Source: CAZKXU01 sp964556665 (GTDB lineage: Bacteria > Bdellovibrionota_C > UBA2361 > CAZKXU01). Taken from it: a stretch of 41,428 nucleotides of DNA. The stretch covers positions 1-41,428 of the forward strand of contig CAZKXU010000019.1 in the NCBI GenBank assembly GCA_964556665.1, written 5' to 3'. How positions within the stretch are numbered: the first letter of the stretch is position 1; every line of letters begins with the position of its first letter. The notes beneath the pieces are model-generated. The model made no database searches. It had not been told where the DNA came from and worked only from the letters and a program-made list of their open reading frames with translations. The translations under genes and the position numbers were made by a program. Of the stretch, positions 15,948 through 24,099 are shown in pieces.

Positions 15948-16751
15948 CTACTTCTCCAGGAATACTCTTGTAAGAATACTTGTAAGAAAATAATCAACGA
16001 CAAGAACTGCTACGGAGGCGTTAACAACCGATTGAGTTGTGGCACGATTTACTCCAACAGCACCAAAGCCAGATGTGTATCCTTTGTAGCAGCATACCCA
16101 GCCGAAGATTAAGCCGAATACGACAGACTTAATCAGTCCGGAATAAACATCGATGCTGCCTACAGAGGCCTGCATCTCAGATAGGAATGTGCCAGGGCTA
16201 AGGCCAAGTACTCCTACTCCTACCAGATATCCTCCACCGATGCCGACTGTAATAAAAAGAGAAGCCAGTAGTGGCATCGAGACGATCCCAGCTAAAAGAC
16301 GGGGTGCCATCAGGTATTTCATCGGATCTACAGCCATTGAGCGAAGAGCGTCAACCTGCTCTGTTATCTTCATAATTCCAAGCTCTGCGGTGATCGCAGA
16401 ACCGGCCCGACCTATAACCATGAGTGCGGTCAATACCGGCCCTAGCTCACGTATAAGGCTGAGTGCGACAGCGGAACCGGTAAAAGCCGTAGCTCCAAAT
16501 TTAGAGAGGCTGTACTCCCCCTGAACTGCTAAGACCGCACCTGTAAACCCACCAATAAGCATAATTACAAAGGTTGAGTTCGCTCCAATATTGAGCATCT
16601 GCTGCATGAATAGGTGAAAGCGAAAAGGCGGGGAGAAAATTGCAAGCAGAGTGCGCCAAAGAAAAATCCAGGCTTCTCCCCATGCTTCTGTAAACTCAAT
16701 TACTTTCGATCCGATATTGTGCGTTAAGCTAATCGCTTGCATTAATTCCAC
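15948..16751 (-). CDS. mlaE: Lipid ABC transporter permease MlaE
   Basis: MlaE is the integral-membrane permease of the Mla system. The 267-residue protein has an amphipathic N-terminal helix and about five membrane segments. It carries the family block LIRELGPVLTALMVIGRAGSAITAELG, then MKITEQVDALRSMAVDPMKYLMAPRLLAG, and a GFGAVGVNRATTQSVV C-terminus. The length is standard. It directly follows rlmE: the rlmE stop codon ends at 16752 and the mlaE ATG begins at 16751. MlaF begins 3 bp after its stop. Confidence 0.94.
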   Translation of the reverse strand: MELMQAISLTHNIGSKVIEFTEAWGEAWIFLWRTLLAIFSPPFRFHLFMQQMLNIGANSTFVIMLIGGFTGAVLAVQGEYSLSKFGATAFTGSAVALSLIRELGPVLTALMVIGRAGSAITAELGIMKITEQVDALRSMAVDPMKYLMAPRLLAGIVSMPLLASLFITVGIGGGYLVGVGVLGLSPGTFLSEMQASVGSIDVYSGLIKSVVFGLIFGWVCCYKGYTSGFGAVGVNRATTQSVVNASVAVLVVDYFLTSILTRVFLEK

Positions 16752-17354
16752 CTACGATTTGAGCCCTAGCGCGACCAAGTAGTATTCCTTGGAAGTGCTT
16801 CGACTTGCATCGAGCTCAGTTCTATTGATCTTATTAAACAACGGCCGCAAGGTTTTTACAAACTGATCTGTCTCATTACTTTTAAAAACCTTGATTACTA
16901 GGTTTCCGGCTGGTCGAAGAACCTGCTGTGCTATAAAAAGCGCTAGCTCAGCAACCACTACTGTAGCAGCCTGATCGGCTTCTTTAATTCCGGTAAGTTT
17001 AGGGGACATATCTGACAATACTAAATCAAATCTGTCGCCAGCAAACTCAAGCGCTGCTGCAATATTAACCTCATCCCTAACGTCCCCATGGATCAGTTTA
17101 ACATTTGTATTGGGTAAAGGATCAATCAGGGCCAGATCAATCCCTACCACACGACCACTTTCGGAGACTGTGCCTGCCGCAACCTGCAGCCAGCCGCCTG
17201 GCCAGGCCCCCAGATCCAAGACCTTAAACCCTCGTTTTAAAATCCCGTATGAGTTGTTCAGCTCGATAAGCTTATATGCTGCACGGGAGCGGTAGCCATC
17301 CTCTTTAGCCTTATTATATAGGTGGTCTTTTCGATTATAGGCCCGTTTGGACAT
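16752..17354 (-). CDS. rlmE: 23S rRNA (uridine-2552-2'-O)-methyltransferase RlmE (FtsJ/RrmJ)
   Basis: RlmE methylates the ribose of U2552 in the A-loop of 23S rRNA late in 50S assembly, using SAM. The 200-residue protein has the SAM-binding motif VLDLGAWPGGW (45-55), IHGDVRD (88-94) and SDMSP. The catalytic K-D-K-E tetrad is Lys28, Asp115, Lys155 and Glu190, offset by 9-10 residues from E. coli K38/D124/K164/E199. It is first in a run with mlaEFDC with no intergenic base, an unexpected pairing of rRNA modification and lipid transport. Confidence 0.95.
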   Translation of the reverse strand: MSKRAYNRKDHLYNKAKEDGYRSRAAYKLIELNNSYGILKRGFKVLDLGAWPGGWLQVAAGTVSESGRVVGIDLALIDPLPNTNVKLIHGDVRDEVNIAAALEFAGDRFDLVLSDMSPKLTGIKEADQAATVVVAELALFIAQQVLRPAGNLVIKVFKSNETDQFVKTLRPLFNKINRTELDASRSTSKEYYLVALGLKS

Positions 17355-17432
17355 AGAGAAGGTGGATTGTAGCAGAATAAGGAAGGTAACGGAAATTTTA
17401 TCAGAGAAAATAATTCTATACTAGAAAAAGAC

Positions 17433-17461
17433 TTGAACTTCGAGAACTATCATGGTATAGA
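17433..17461 (+). promoter_or_regulatory. Predicted sigma-70 promoter
   Basis: TTGAAC (17433-17438), a 17-bp spacer, then TATAGA (17456-17461) fit the sigma-70 consensus well. Transcription would start near 17468, about 34 nt before the small ORF at 17502, and could run on into pcrA. Confidence 0.55.
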
Positions 17462-17501
17462 AATACTATAGAAATTTTAAATATAGAGTAAAGGAGAGGG
17501 T

Positions 17502-17657
17502 ATGGTTGATAATCTTATACTGTTTCTTAACATCGGCACCGCGATTGTAGCATTTATAGTTCTTATTAAACTTCTTCTTATGAGAGAGGAGGGTGGTGAA
17601 TCCTTGCGTATAGAGAAAAGATCTCTCGGACACCAATCAGTTGTGAGGAGAGCTTGA
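17502..17657 (+). CDS. Small single-pass membrane protein (51 aa)
   Basis: This short ORF (MVDNLILFLNIGTAIVAFIV at the N-terminus) has one clear membrane helix (about residues 4-26) followed by a basic, probably cytoplasmic tail ending SVVRRA. Support for translation comes from a strong Shine-Dalgarno, AAGGAGAGGG, at 17491-17500 directly before the ATG, and a good promoter match at 17433-17461. It resembles no family I recognise. It precedes the pcrA GTG start by 31 bp on the same strand, so the two could share a transcript. It could be a small membrane regulator or a leader peptide. Confidence 0.6.
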   Translation: MVDNLILFLNIGTAIVAFIVLIKLLLMREEGGESLRIEKRSLGHQSVVRRA

Positions 17658-17688
17658 TCTTAGTCGTATAGCTGTACATGATAGGTTC

Positions 17689-19923
17689 GTGAAGGAAAGT
17701 AATAATGAAGTAAGTTTTGAGAGTGGGGATATCTCCTTGGACGAGGCGGTAACTGCTGGCCTTAATCCTGAGCAGGTTGAAGCTGTCAGACATATTAAAG
17801 GTCCGATCCTTGTTCTTGCTGGTGCGGGCAGCGGAAAGACCAGAGTCTTAACTAGCCGGGTTGCGCATCTTGTAAGAGATCATGGAGTTTCCGCTCAGAG
17901 TATTCTAGCAATTACATTTACTAATAAAGCTACAGAGGAGATGCGTGCCAGGCTTTTCGGTATGCTTGGTCCGGATGCCGAACGGCTCTGGATCTCAACA
18001 TTTCACTCCGCTGGTTTAAGAATACTTAGACAACATGCGCAAAAGCTTTCATATAAGAATGATTTTGTAGTTTATGACGATGATGACACAAAGAGTCTTT
18101 TAAAGAGGCTTTTAAAGGCAAAGAATCTTGATGAAAAACGGTTTCCGGTAACTATTTTCCAGCGCGCCATAGATCAGGCCAAGAATAATATTGTCACTCC
18201 AGATGATTTTATCGCGGCTAATAAGAAAGATTATATGGGAGCCATTGCCGGAGAGATCTATGACCAGTATCAGGGAGAGCTTCGTAAGGCCAATGCTATG
18301 GACTTTGGCGATCTGCTGATGAATACAGTTATTCTTTTTAAAAATAATCCTGATCTCTTAAAACATTATCAGCATGCTCTTGATTATCTATTGGTAGATG
18401 AATTTCAGGACACAAATAAAGTTCAGTACCAATTTATCCGCATGCTTTCCCATCCAAAGCGAAACCTCTTCGTTGTTGGAGATGACGATCAGTCGATCTA
18501 TGCTTTTCGTGGCGCCACCATCAAGAATATCCTAAATTTCGAAAAGGATTTTCCAGAGGCTAAAGTTGTAAAGCTAGAGGAGAATTACCGTTCCACATCT
18601 AATATTTTGGATTCAGCAAATGCTGTCATTGCGGTTAATAAGGGACGGAAGGGGAAGAATCTATGGACTCGCGGAGATAAAGGAGCTCCGGTCTTTACAT
18701 ATGTAGCGGAGGACGAGGAGGCTGAGGCCTGGTTTATAACAAGGACAATTGAGAGTAGAGCTAAAGCAGGGGAGCAGTATCGTGATATGGCGATACTTTA
18801 TCGTACCAACGCCCAAACGCGCGCAATCGAGGAGGCATTGATGCGAGTAAAGATTCCGTATCGAATTTATGGCGGTCTCAAATTCTATGATCGAAAAGAG
18901 ATTAAGGATGTAATTGCCTATCTAAGGCTGATAGTAAACCCTGCTGACTCTCAGGCCTTTCTGCGAATTGTAAATACACCGCCGCGCGGAATCGGTGCAC
19001 AGACCATACAGTCTATTGTTGATCTAGCCAAAGTTGAAAATTTAACCCTTTTTGAGAGTGCCGCCAAGCTTGCTTCCGATAGCTCTCATCTGGCCCGCTT
19101 TGTGGAGCTGATGGAGGAGTTAAGATCAAGCGCAGAGAATAAGCAGCTCGGTGACTTGATCCGCGATGTGGTGGAACGGAGCGAGTATGGGCCCAAGCTT
19201 AAAAAGCTAGGTGATCCGCAGGCACTTTCCCGGTTAGAAAACATAGAGGAGCTTATCTTTATCGGTAAGAGCATGCAGGTGCCCGGCTTGGACCGTGCTC
19301 AGACGCTTAAGGAATTTCTGGATCGTGTATCACTCACATCTGGCGGAGAGCTTCCGGTAGAGGAGAGTAAAGATCGGGAGCAGGAAGTTAAGGATCCTCA
19401 TAATCGCCCGAATGTTGTATCGCTAATGACACTTCATCTTGCTAAAGGGCTTGAGTTCCCTGTGGTGTTTTTAAGCGGAGTGGAGGAGGGGCTTCTGCCG
19501 CATTATCGGGCGATTGAGCAAAAATCAGAGGAAGGAATTGAAGAGGAACGGAGGCTCTGCTATGTCGGTATGACCCGAGCTATGAAATCTTTATACCTAA
19601 CCCGTGCTCGCTTTAGAGGTATGTTCTCCGCTGGTAATAGCTTTGGTAGTGGCGGCAGATATAGAGAGGTAAGCAGGTTTGCGTACGCCATACCACCCTT
19701 ATGTCTTGAGAATAATGGCGGTGATTTTCTATCGAATGAGGAATCTAGTGATTGGGAGTTGGATGACGATAGTTGGTCTACAGATGACACCTTTAAAAAG
19801 CCAAAAGTTGATAAATTGGCACAAAAAGAGGAGCGATTCAGTAAGTCCTTAGCCGCAATTGGAACGGCGGAGAGTATTGTTAGCACTCCGAAAAAAGACT
19901 TTATACTAAGGAAGAAGAGGTAG
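17689..19923 (+). CDS. pcrA: ATP-dependent DNA helicase PcrA/UvrD
   Basis: This superfamily 1A 3'-5' helicase acts in nucleotide excision repair, mismatch repair and replication restart. The 744-residue protein has a Q motif near LNPEQ (25-29), Walker A GAGSGKT (45-51), AITFTNKATEEMRARL (motif Ia), LLVDEFQDTN (motif II), GDDDQSIYAFRGA (motif III), EENYRSTSNIL (motif IV), VSLMTLHLAKGLEFPVVFLSG (motif V) and EERRLCYVGMTRA (motif VI). The C-terminal tail is low-complexity and acidic (SSDWELDDDSW). The start is a GTG at 17689 without a strong Shine-Dalgarno. Rep is the main alternative, but motif order and tail fit PcrA/UvrD better. Confidence 0.94.
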   Translation: MKESNNEVSFESGDISLDEAVTAGLNPEQVEAVRHIKGPILVLAGAGSGKTRVLTSRVAHLVRDHGVSAQSILAITFTNKATEEMRARLFGMLGPDAERLWISTFHSAGLRILRQHAQKLSYKNDFVVYDDDDTKSLLKRLLKAKNLDEKRFPVTIFQRAIDQAKNNIVTPDDFIAANKKDYMGAIAGEIYDQYQGELRKANAMDFGDLLMNTVILFKNNPDLLKHYQHALDYLLVDEFQDTNKVQYQFIRMLSHPKRNLFVVGDDDQSIYAFRGATIKNILNFEKDFPEAKVVKLEENYRSTSNILDSANAVIAVNKGRKGKNLWTRGDKGAPVFTYVAEDEEAEAWFITRTIESRAKAGEQYRDMAILYRTNAQTRAIEEALMRVKIPYRIYGGLKFYDRKEIKDVIAYLRLIVNPADSQAFLRIVNTPPRGIGAQTIQSIVDLAKVENLTLFESAAKLASDSSHLARFVELMEELRSSAENKQLGDLIRDVVERSEYGPKLKKLGDPQALSRLENIEELIFIGKSMQVPGLDRAQTLKEFLDRVSLTSGGELPVEESKDREQEVKDPHNRPNVVSLMTLHLAKGLEFPVVFLSGVEEGLLPHYRAIEQKSEEGIEEERRLCYVGMTRAMKSLYLTRARFRGMFSAGNSFGSGGRYREVSRFAYAIPPLCLENNGGDFLSNEESSDWELDDDSWSTDDTFKKPKVDKLAQKEERFSKSLAAIGTAESIVSTPKKDFILRKKR

Positions 19924-19931
19924 GAGGAGTG

Positions 19932-19950
19932 TTTAGAGGCGGCCTCTAAA
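19932..19950. terminator. Short hairpin after pcrA
   Basis: TTTAGAG and CTCTAAA flank GCGGC, forming a compact hairpin 9 bases after the pcrA stop codon. There is no long T-run on the + strand, so intrinsic termination would be weak. Repeat R3 follows directly. Confidence 0.35.
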
Positions 19951-19960
19951 AACTTGCGAT

Positions 19961-20036
19961 ACTGAGACCGCGGGCTTCCAGCCCGCATACGAATCAAGTG
20001 CCACTGTGTAGCGGGCTGGAAGCCCGCGGTCCCAGT
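19961..20036. repeat. Dispersed double palindrome, copy R3
   Basis: This 76-bp copy sits between the convergent pcrA and 20042-21256 genes. The left arm ACTGAGACCGCGGGCTTCCA and the right arm GGAAGCCCGCGGTCCCAGT pair with one difference (GAGACC for GGGACC). The loop, ATACGAATCAAGTGCCACTG, is related to that of R5. Confidence 0.9.
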
Positions 20037-20041
20037 ACGCC

Positions 20042-21256
20042 CTATCCGCCATACGTATTAGGCTCACCATCGCCACCATTTAAGATAAGGTCTAATCTAT
20101 ACCGTTCAGCCTCAATTAATGTATTATACGTAGTTATATTTATTCCTTGCGGCATACTGCTCATATCGATGCCTGTATTAAAGATCTCTAACAGCCACTT
20201 TGGATACTCTGGGTGTAATGTTAATGAAACCTGATTAAGTGCATCTCTTAATGATTCAGCATGTATCGTTTGCTCATCTCTAAACCTCCGTGTTCGTTCA
20301 TCTGATGTCTCAGTCTTGAGCAGATTCTGAACACAGATAAGGAGTCCAAACTGGGCAACAATAAAATAATTAAGGTGGCCAGGGGTCGTGCTAGGCAGTG
20401 GTCCATGCTCATCCCCAACTCCAACTGCCTGATTAAAACACTCTTGCGCTTCACTGTATCTATTATCATCCAAGAATTGTTCACCCTCGATCAGAAGTAG
20501 ATCAACAGCTGCACCTCCAATTATGCTCAGATCTCCACTTGTATGACCGCGTGCAAGCAGAGAATGATTTTTTGCTGGCGCTAGTTGTCCGTTCATCCTT
20601 GCAAGCTGTGCAGCCCATAATTGCGATAAAGAACGGATGTCATCAGGAAACGCTGTCCCAGAGACGGCAATATGTCTAATTTTCTTATATGCCTCTATCG
20701 GATCTCCTTTAGAAAGATCAAGTCTCGCTTCGGCAAGCAGTAGAATTGCATCGGTACTATCACCAAAGAAAACATAGTTTGCTTTCATTTGTTTTAGCGC
20801 AGTAGCTGCACATTTAAGGTCAAAACATTTTAGCGCACGCTGAAACTGTTCGCAGGGCTCCCCCAATAGATCTGTAAAATATCCGCCAGAGTGTTCAGTA
20901 ACTAGCTCTTCCCATACTCTTGCAAAGAGTCTCTCCTCGGTGTGCTCTGAGATCTGTTGTCTAAGATCCATTCCATGCAATACGGTGCGCAGAGTTTTTA
21001 GTGATGAGCCAGTTCTTTGATGTTCACATTCGCTCTGCATTAAAGTCCTGATAGATTTTGCTACCATCCGTATCGCCTCATCTGTTTGACCTGCTTCCCA
21101 GCATGCACCGTAGTCTCTAGTTGGTAACGATGGTGCTGATTTGTCCAATTGGGTATCGGGAGCTTTGTTTGCTTTACCTGCTCGCAACTCAGCGTAATAA
21201 TACGGGTTACATCCGGCACATGGTATGTGATGTTGAGTTCCTTTCTGGTCAAGCAT
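20042..21256 (-). CDS. Hypothetical protein, possibly a helical repeat protein
   Basis: This 404-residue protein is soluble, with no signal peptide or membrane segment, and I do not recognise a family. The N-terminus has a possible metal-binding pattern, HHIPCAGC (around residues 9-16). The rest is rich in Ala/Leu helices spaced like TPR units: ATALKQMKANYVFFGDSTDAILLLAEARLDL, then DPIEAYKKIRHIAVSG, and NRYSEAQECFNQAVGVGDEHGP. A TPR-like scaffold is possible but not shown. Start: ATG at 21256 is preferred over an in-frame TTG four codons earlier. It follows the 21299-21784 gene on the same strand by 42 bp, so they may form a pair. Confidence 0.6.
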   Translation of the reverse strand: MLDQKGTQHHIPCAGCNPYYYAELRAGKANKAPDTQLDKSAPSLPTRDYGACWEAGQTDEAIRMVAKSIRTLMQSECEHQRTGSSLKTLRTVLHGMDLRQQISEHTEERLFARVWEELVTEHSGGYFTDLLGEPCEQFQRALKCFDLKCAATALKQMKANYVFFGDSTDAILLLAEARLDLSKGDPIEAYKKIRHIAVSGTAFPDDIRSLSQLWAAQLARMNGQLAPAKNHSLLARGHTSGDLSIIGGAAVDLLLIEGEQFLDDNRYSEAQECFNQAVGVGDEHGPLPSTTPGHLNYFIVAQFGLLICVQNLLKTETSDERTRRFRDEQTIHAESLRDALNQVSLTLHPEYPKWLLEIFNTGIDMSSMPQGINITTYNTLIEAERYRLDLILNGGDGEPNTYGG

Positions 21257-21298
21257 AGAATACGGCAATCAAACGTTTTTTAGCATTCAGAGATGATT

Positions 21299-21784
21299 TT
21301 ACTCCTCCGGCAATCTATCCCAGTCAAGTTCATCTGCTAAAGCATCTTTAAACCACTTAGTCTGAGCGGTAATCAGCTTAAATCCGTAATCCAGATCATC
21401 AACCGATGCACCCACAGCACCGAGGCTTGTGCTTAGGACCAGGTAGTGCCCAACTAAGCTAACTTTAATTCCAACTAAACCATCAGCAATCTCTAGAGCA
21501 GCGGTGATCATATCCTGAGCACCGCGTAATGCAACAACAGCAACATTAACACCCATATATATTGTAGTCTGCGTTGGGGTCTTTAGACTTTCAGCAAGAA
21601 TCTCTAGCTCCTCTCCTTCACCTAGATCCACCATCCAGCGCGAGCTGTCAATGTCGTTTTCTTTAATACACTCATCAGGATCATGTCCAAGATGGTTTAT
21701 GAACTCCTCAACTAAACGGGTAGGATCCTTTCCCCCACTAAGTTTTCGCACCGCAAAAGCCTTAAATTTCTTGATTTTCCCCAT
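21299..21784 (-). CDS. Hypothetical small protein, possibly YbjN/secretion-chaperone-like fold
   Basis: This 161-residue soluble protein begins with a basic stretch (MGKIKKFKAFAVRKLSGGKD). Acidic, beta/alpha-looking sequence follows: SRWMVDLGEGEELEILAE, a hydrophobic strand TTIYMGVNVAVVAL, VSLVGHYLVLSTSLGA, and the final helix FKLITAQTKWFKDALADELDW. The strand-helix order resembles YbjN and type III secretion chaperones, but this is a weak impression from spacing, not from a motif. It is upstream of the gene at 20042-21256, on the same strand and 42 bp apart. Function is unknown. Confidence 0.55.
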   Translation of the reverse strand: MGKIKKFKAFAVRKLSGGKDPTRLVEEFINHLGHDPDECIKENDIDSSRWMVDLGEGEELEILAESLKTPTQTTIYMGVNVAVVALRGAQDMITAALEIADGLVGIKVSLVGHYLVLSTSLGAVGASVDDLDYGFKLITAQTKWFKDALADELDWDRLPEE

Positions 21785-22050
21785 GCCTCATTGTGGGGAT
21801 AAACCGAAAGTTAATCAACTAATTCTATGTTCATGAATTGCAAGGGTAACTACCTGATTCTATTGAATTATATGCCGCTAAAAAATCCACTTAAGATATT
21901 TACCTAGTCTGACGACCCAATGATTGCCAATTCGCAGAAAGGATTCTCGTCTTTGGCCAGGGATGGCCGGAAAGGAAAAAACTTTATTGATTTCAGATGC
22001 CCCAACTTTAAGTTTAGGCTCTGGAATCCCAATGTCAACGACGAGGTGTC

Positions 22051-22305
22051 ATGAACGTAGAAAAACTCACGCGCTTATTTGGCGCGATTCAGAACACGTC
22101 TTTGCAGCCTAAAGAGCAAAGCACGGAAACCACAACAGAGAATAGTAGTAATGAAGCGGTGACCTTAGGCCATGGCTTTGAGACTGTATCTGCTGAATCA
22201 CAACGTGATAAGGTAGAGAGGCTTAAAGCGGAGGTGCGCAGCGGAAGCTATCGCCCAGATACTAGGCTGGTAGCGGAGGCTGTTGCGCGGGAGCTGTTGA
22301 CGTAG
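22051..22305 (+). CDS. FlgM-like anti-sigma factor homologue (orphan)
   Basis: This 84-residue protein has a Ser/Thr/Glu-rich, probably disordered N-terminal half and a C-terminal helix pair (about residues 47-83) with the spacing of the FlgM family: SAESQRDKVERLKAEVRSGS, then YRPDTRLVAEAVARELL. In flagellated bacteria FlgM binds sigma-28 (FliA) and is secreted when the hook is complete. No flagellar gene is in the window, so the partner is unknown and another sigma factor is possible. Translation start is supported by GAGGTG directly upstream (22043-22048). Length is slightly below the E. coli protein (97 residues). The family match is by C-terminal pattern only. Confidence 0.6.
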   Translation: MNVEKLTRLFGAIQNTSLQPKEQSTETTTENSSNEAVTLGHGFETVSAESQRDKVERLKAEVRSGSYRPDTRLVAEAVARELLT

Positions 22306-22396
22306 TGATATAGTCATTACTATATACGTATAGAAATCAGCTAGTTGTCGCGATTTAGAGGCAATCTGTCATTAGGAGCAGACTAGTATAGTGTAG

Positions 22397-22547
22397 ACTG
22401 GGACCGCGGGCTTCCAGCCCGCTACGGATTATCTGCAAATTCGTATGCGGGCTAGACCACTTGTTGAAGCTTGCTTCGCAAGCATTTATCTTACGCTGCC
22501 TGGTAGCAGTGCTGGCGCACTGCCCAGGCGCGCCCCGCGGTCCCAGT
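22397..22547. repeat. Dispersed double palindrome, copy R4, with nested hairpin block
   Basis: This copy is enlarged to 151 bp. The left arm ACTGGGACCGCGGGCTTCCA is intact; the right arm is split by an inserted block. From ACTTGTTGAAGC (22459) to the end it matches R2 (13659-13747) over 89 bp with one difference (C for T at 22533). R2's extra hairpin CCACGC-TAC-GCGTGG is absent here. Confidence 0.9.
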
Positions 22548-22600
22548 GAAGAGGAAAAATCTAATGTACCTGTGCCTTAATGTTATATAAAATAAGCGGT

Positions 22601-22933
22601 ATGAAAAAGTTGTTGTTAAGAATATCAATCTGTTTAGTGCTAGCAGTCTGTTTTTTAACGCAGAGTCTTTATGCGGATAAAGATATCACTAGTGCTGTAA
22701 GGAGGAGTCGTGCAAATGCAGAGCTTCGTAAACGAGTAGCGGAATTAAAAAAAGAGCTTAATCAAAAGGTACGCCAATGTGCCCGCCGCTCAGATAATTC
22801 ACTTGGACGTGTTTTAGCTGGTTTCTGTAAAAATCAATGCGGAGACGGTAAATGTGCAGAGATCGTCTGCACGGCAGAAGGCTGTCCATGTCCCGAGTCA
22901 CATGAAACCTGCCCGGCAGACTGTCCGGCATAA
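22601..22933 (+). CDS. Small secreted Cys-rich protein
   Basis: This 110-residue protein begins with a signal peptide (MKKLLLRISICLVLAVCFL.., cleavage likely after SLYA near residue 25). The middle is a charged helix (AELRKRVAELKKELNQKV), and the C-terminus holds nine or ten cysteines in KNQCGDGKCAEIVC, GCPCPESHETC and PADCPA. The pattern CGDGxC..ETCPADC recurs in extracellular proteins of many bacteria, often in calcium-binding or surface-attached proteins, and suggests a disulfide-bonded extracytoplasmic module. ATG at 22601 is chosen over 22580 because it gives a normal signal peptide. Repeats R4 and R5 flank the gene. Confidence 0.7.
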   Translation: MKKLLLRISICLVLAVCFLTQSLYADKDITSAVRRSRANAELRKRVAELKKELNQKVRQCARRSDNSLGRVLAGFCKNQCGDGKCAEIVCTAEGCPCPESHETCPADCPA

Positions 22934-22956
22934 ATCTAAACTATTTAAATTTATAT

Positions 22957-23032
22957 ACTGGGACCGCGGGCATCTTGCCCGCAAACGAATTAATTGCCAC
23001 TACGTAGCGGGCTGGAAGCCCGCGGTCCCAGT
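22957..23032. repeat. Dispersed double palindrome, copy R5
   Basis: The left arm differs from the family: GCGGGCA-TCT-TGCCCGC instead of GCGGGCT-TCC-AGCCCGC. The T-A to A-T swap keeps the small arm hairpin intact while breaking full arm-to-arm pairing. The right arm is canonical. The copy lies between convergent genes. Confidence 0.9.
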
Positions 23033-23062
23033 AAGGTTAACAATATTTTTTGCTCTAGAACA

Positions 23063-23851
23063 TTACCCGCGCCAAAGCCCCCTAATCAATTCGACAAATG
23101 TTTTTATAGAGGCGCTTACACTTTGCGGTATTTCAGCCTCTACTACTTCTCTAATTCGAGTGTGTGCGGTTCGAGCAAATTCCTTTACTGATTCAGGAGA
23201 TGCAAAGGCGCTAGTTCTAAGTTTAAGTTGGGTAAGGGAAGCGTCCCTACTATACTGTAGTAATGTTCCAACTGAAACCCCGGCGCGAGTTAATTTCTGA
23301 CGCAGTAGATCTAACTTTGCAATACTATCAATTAAGCCAGTCAGCTCTCTATCCTGAGATTCGATATTAATACAGTGATGAACCTCAAAAGGTTTAGTCT
23401 GAATCGAGGAGAATCCATCTAATCCGAGATCTATATGAGCTGGCAAGGTTAGCTCACCCCAGATTTCACCATCACGGTCAATCTTTGCTACCGGAAGCTC
23501 CGCCTCAACAACATCCCCTTGTTTAATACGTGGTATAATTAGACGCAGCATCGACCGTGCATCTGCCTCTCTCTCATAGCAGCTAGTAGCGATAAACTCT
23601 CTGACCTGCGGTTTCTCCTCTGTAATAGGTGTATGTGCTTGATAACTTTCCGATTCAATACTAAACTGCGGCCCTTTAATCTGCCTCTCCACCTGCACTA
23701 CCTTTCCAGGGGCGCTGTGTCTTTTAAACCCTTCCTCTACTAATAATAATGCTAGCTCTCTGTCCCCTCCTTCGACATGTAGGTGTGTTAAGCCTAGTTC
23801 ACTACCAATTCCGGATCTATAGTTACACGTATAGTAGCTATGCTGTTCCAT
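23063..23851 (-). CDS. Hypothetical soluble protein
   Basis: This 262-residue protein has no signal peptide, membrane segment or motif I can name. The first half looks beta-rich with a KQGDVVEAELPVAKIDRDGE segment. The second half is helical: ELTGLIDSIAKLDLLRQKL, then SPESVKEFARTAHTRIREVV and IKTFVELIRGLW. The gene sits alone between R5 and the HEAFH protein on the same strand. I cannot assign a function. Confidence 0.5.
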   Translation of the reverse strand: MEQHSYYTCNYRSGIGSELGLTHLHVEGGDRELALLLVEEGFKRHSAPGKVVQVERQIKGPQFSIESESYQAHTPITEEKPQVREFIATSCYEREADARSMLRLIIPRIKQGDVVEAELPVAKIDRDGEIWGELTLPAHIDLGLDGFSSIQTKPFEVHHCINIESQDRELTGLIDSIAKLDLLRQKLTRAGVSVGTLLQYSRDASLTQLKLRTSAFASPESVKEFARTAHTRIREVVEAEIPQSVSASIKTFVELIRGLWRG

Positions 23852-24099
23852 AGTAACAATTCAAAATGCAAAAACCACCGCTGCTGCGAATAATTAAGAA
23901 ATAGGGATGTAGGAAGATAAATTTATGTTGCGCTTAGAGCGCAAACGGGAAACGCGGAGAGGTGAGTGTTAAAGTTTTGATGAGGTCTAAGAACATAAAA
24001 AGAAAATAATACATTTAATGAGAAGATGCAATAATTATTTTTATTCAAAAACCAGCTTGCACAGAAATCAAAGTTTTTGGAAGGCAGAGTAGCTGATAT

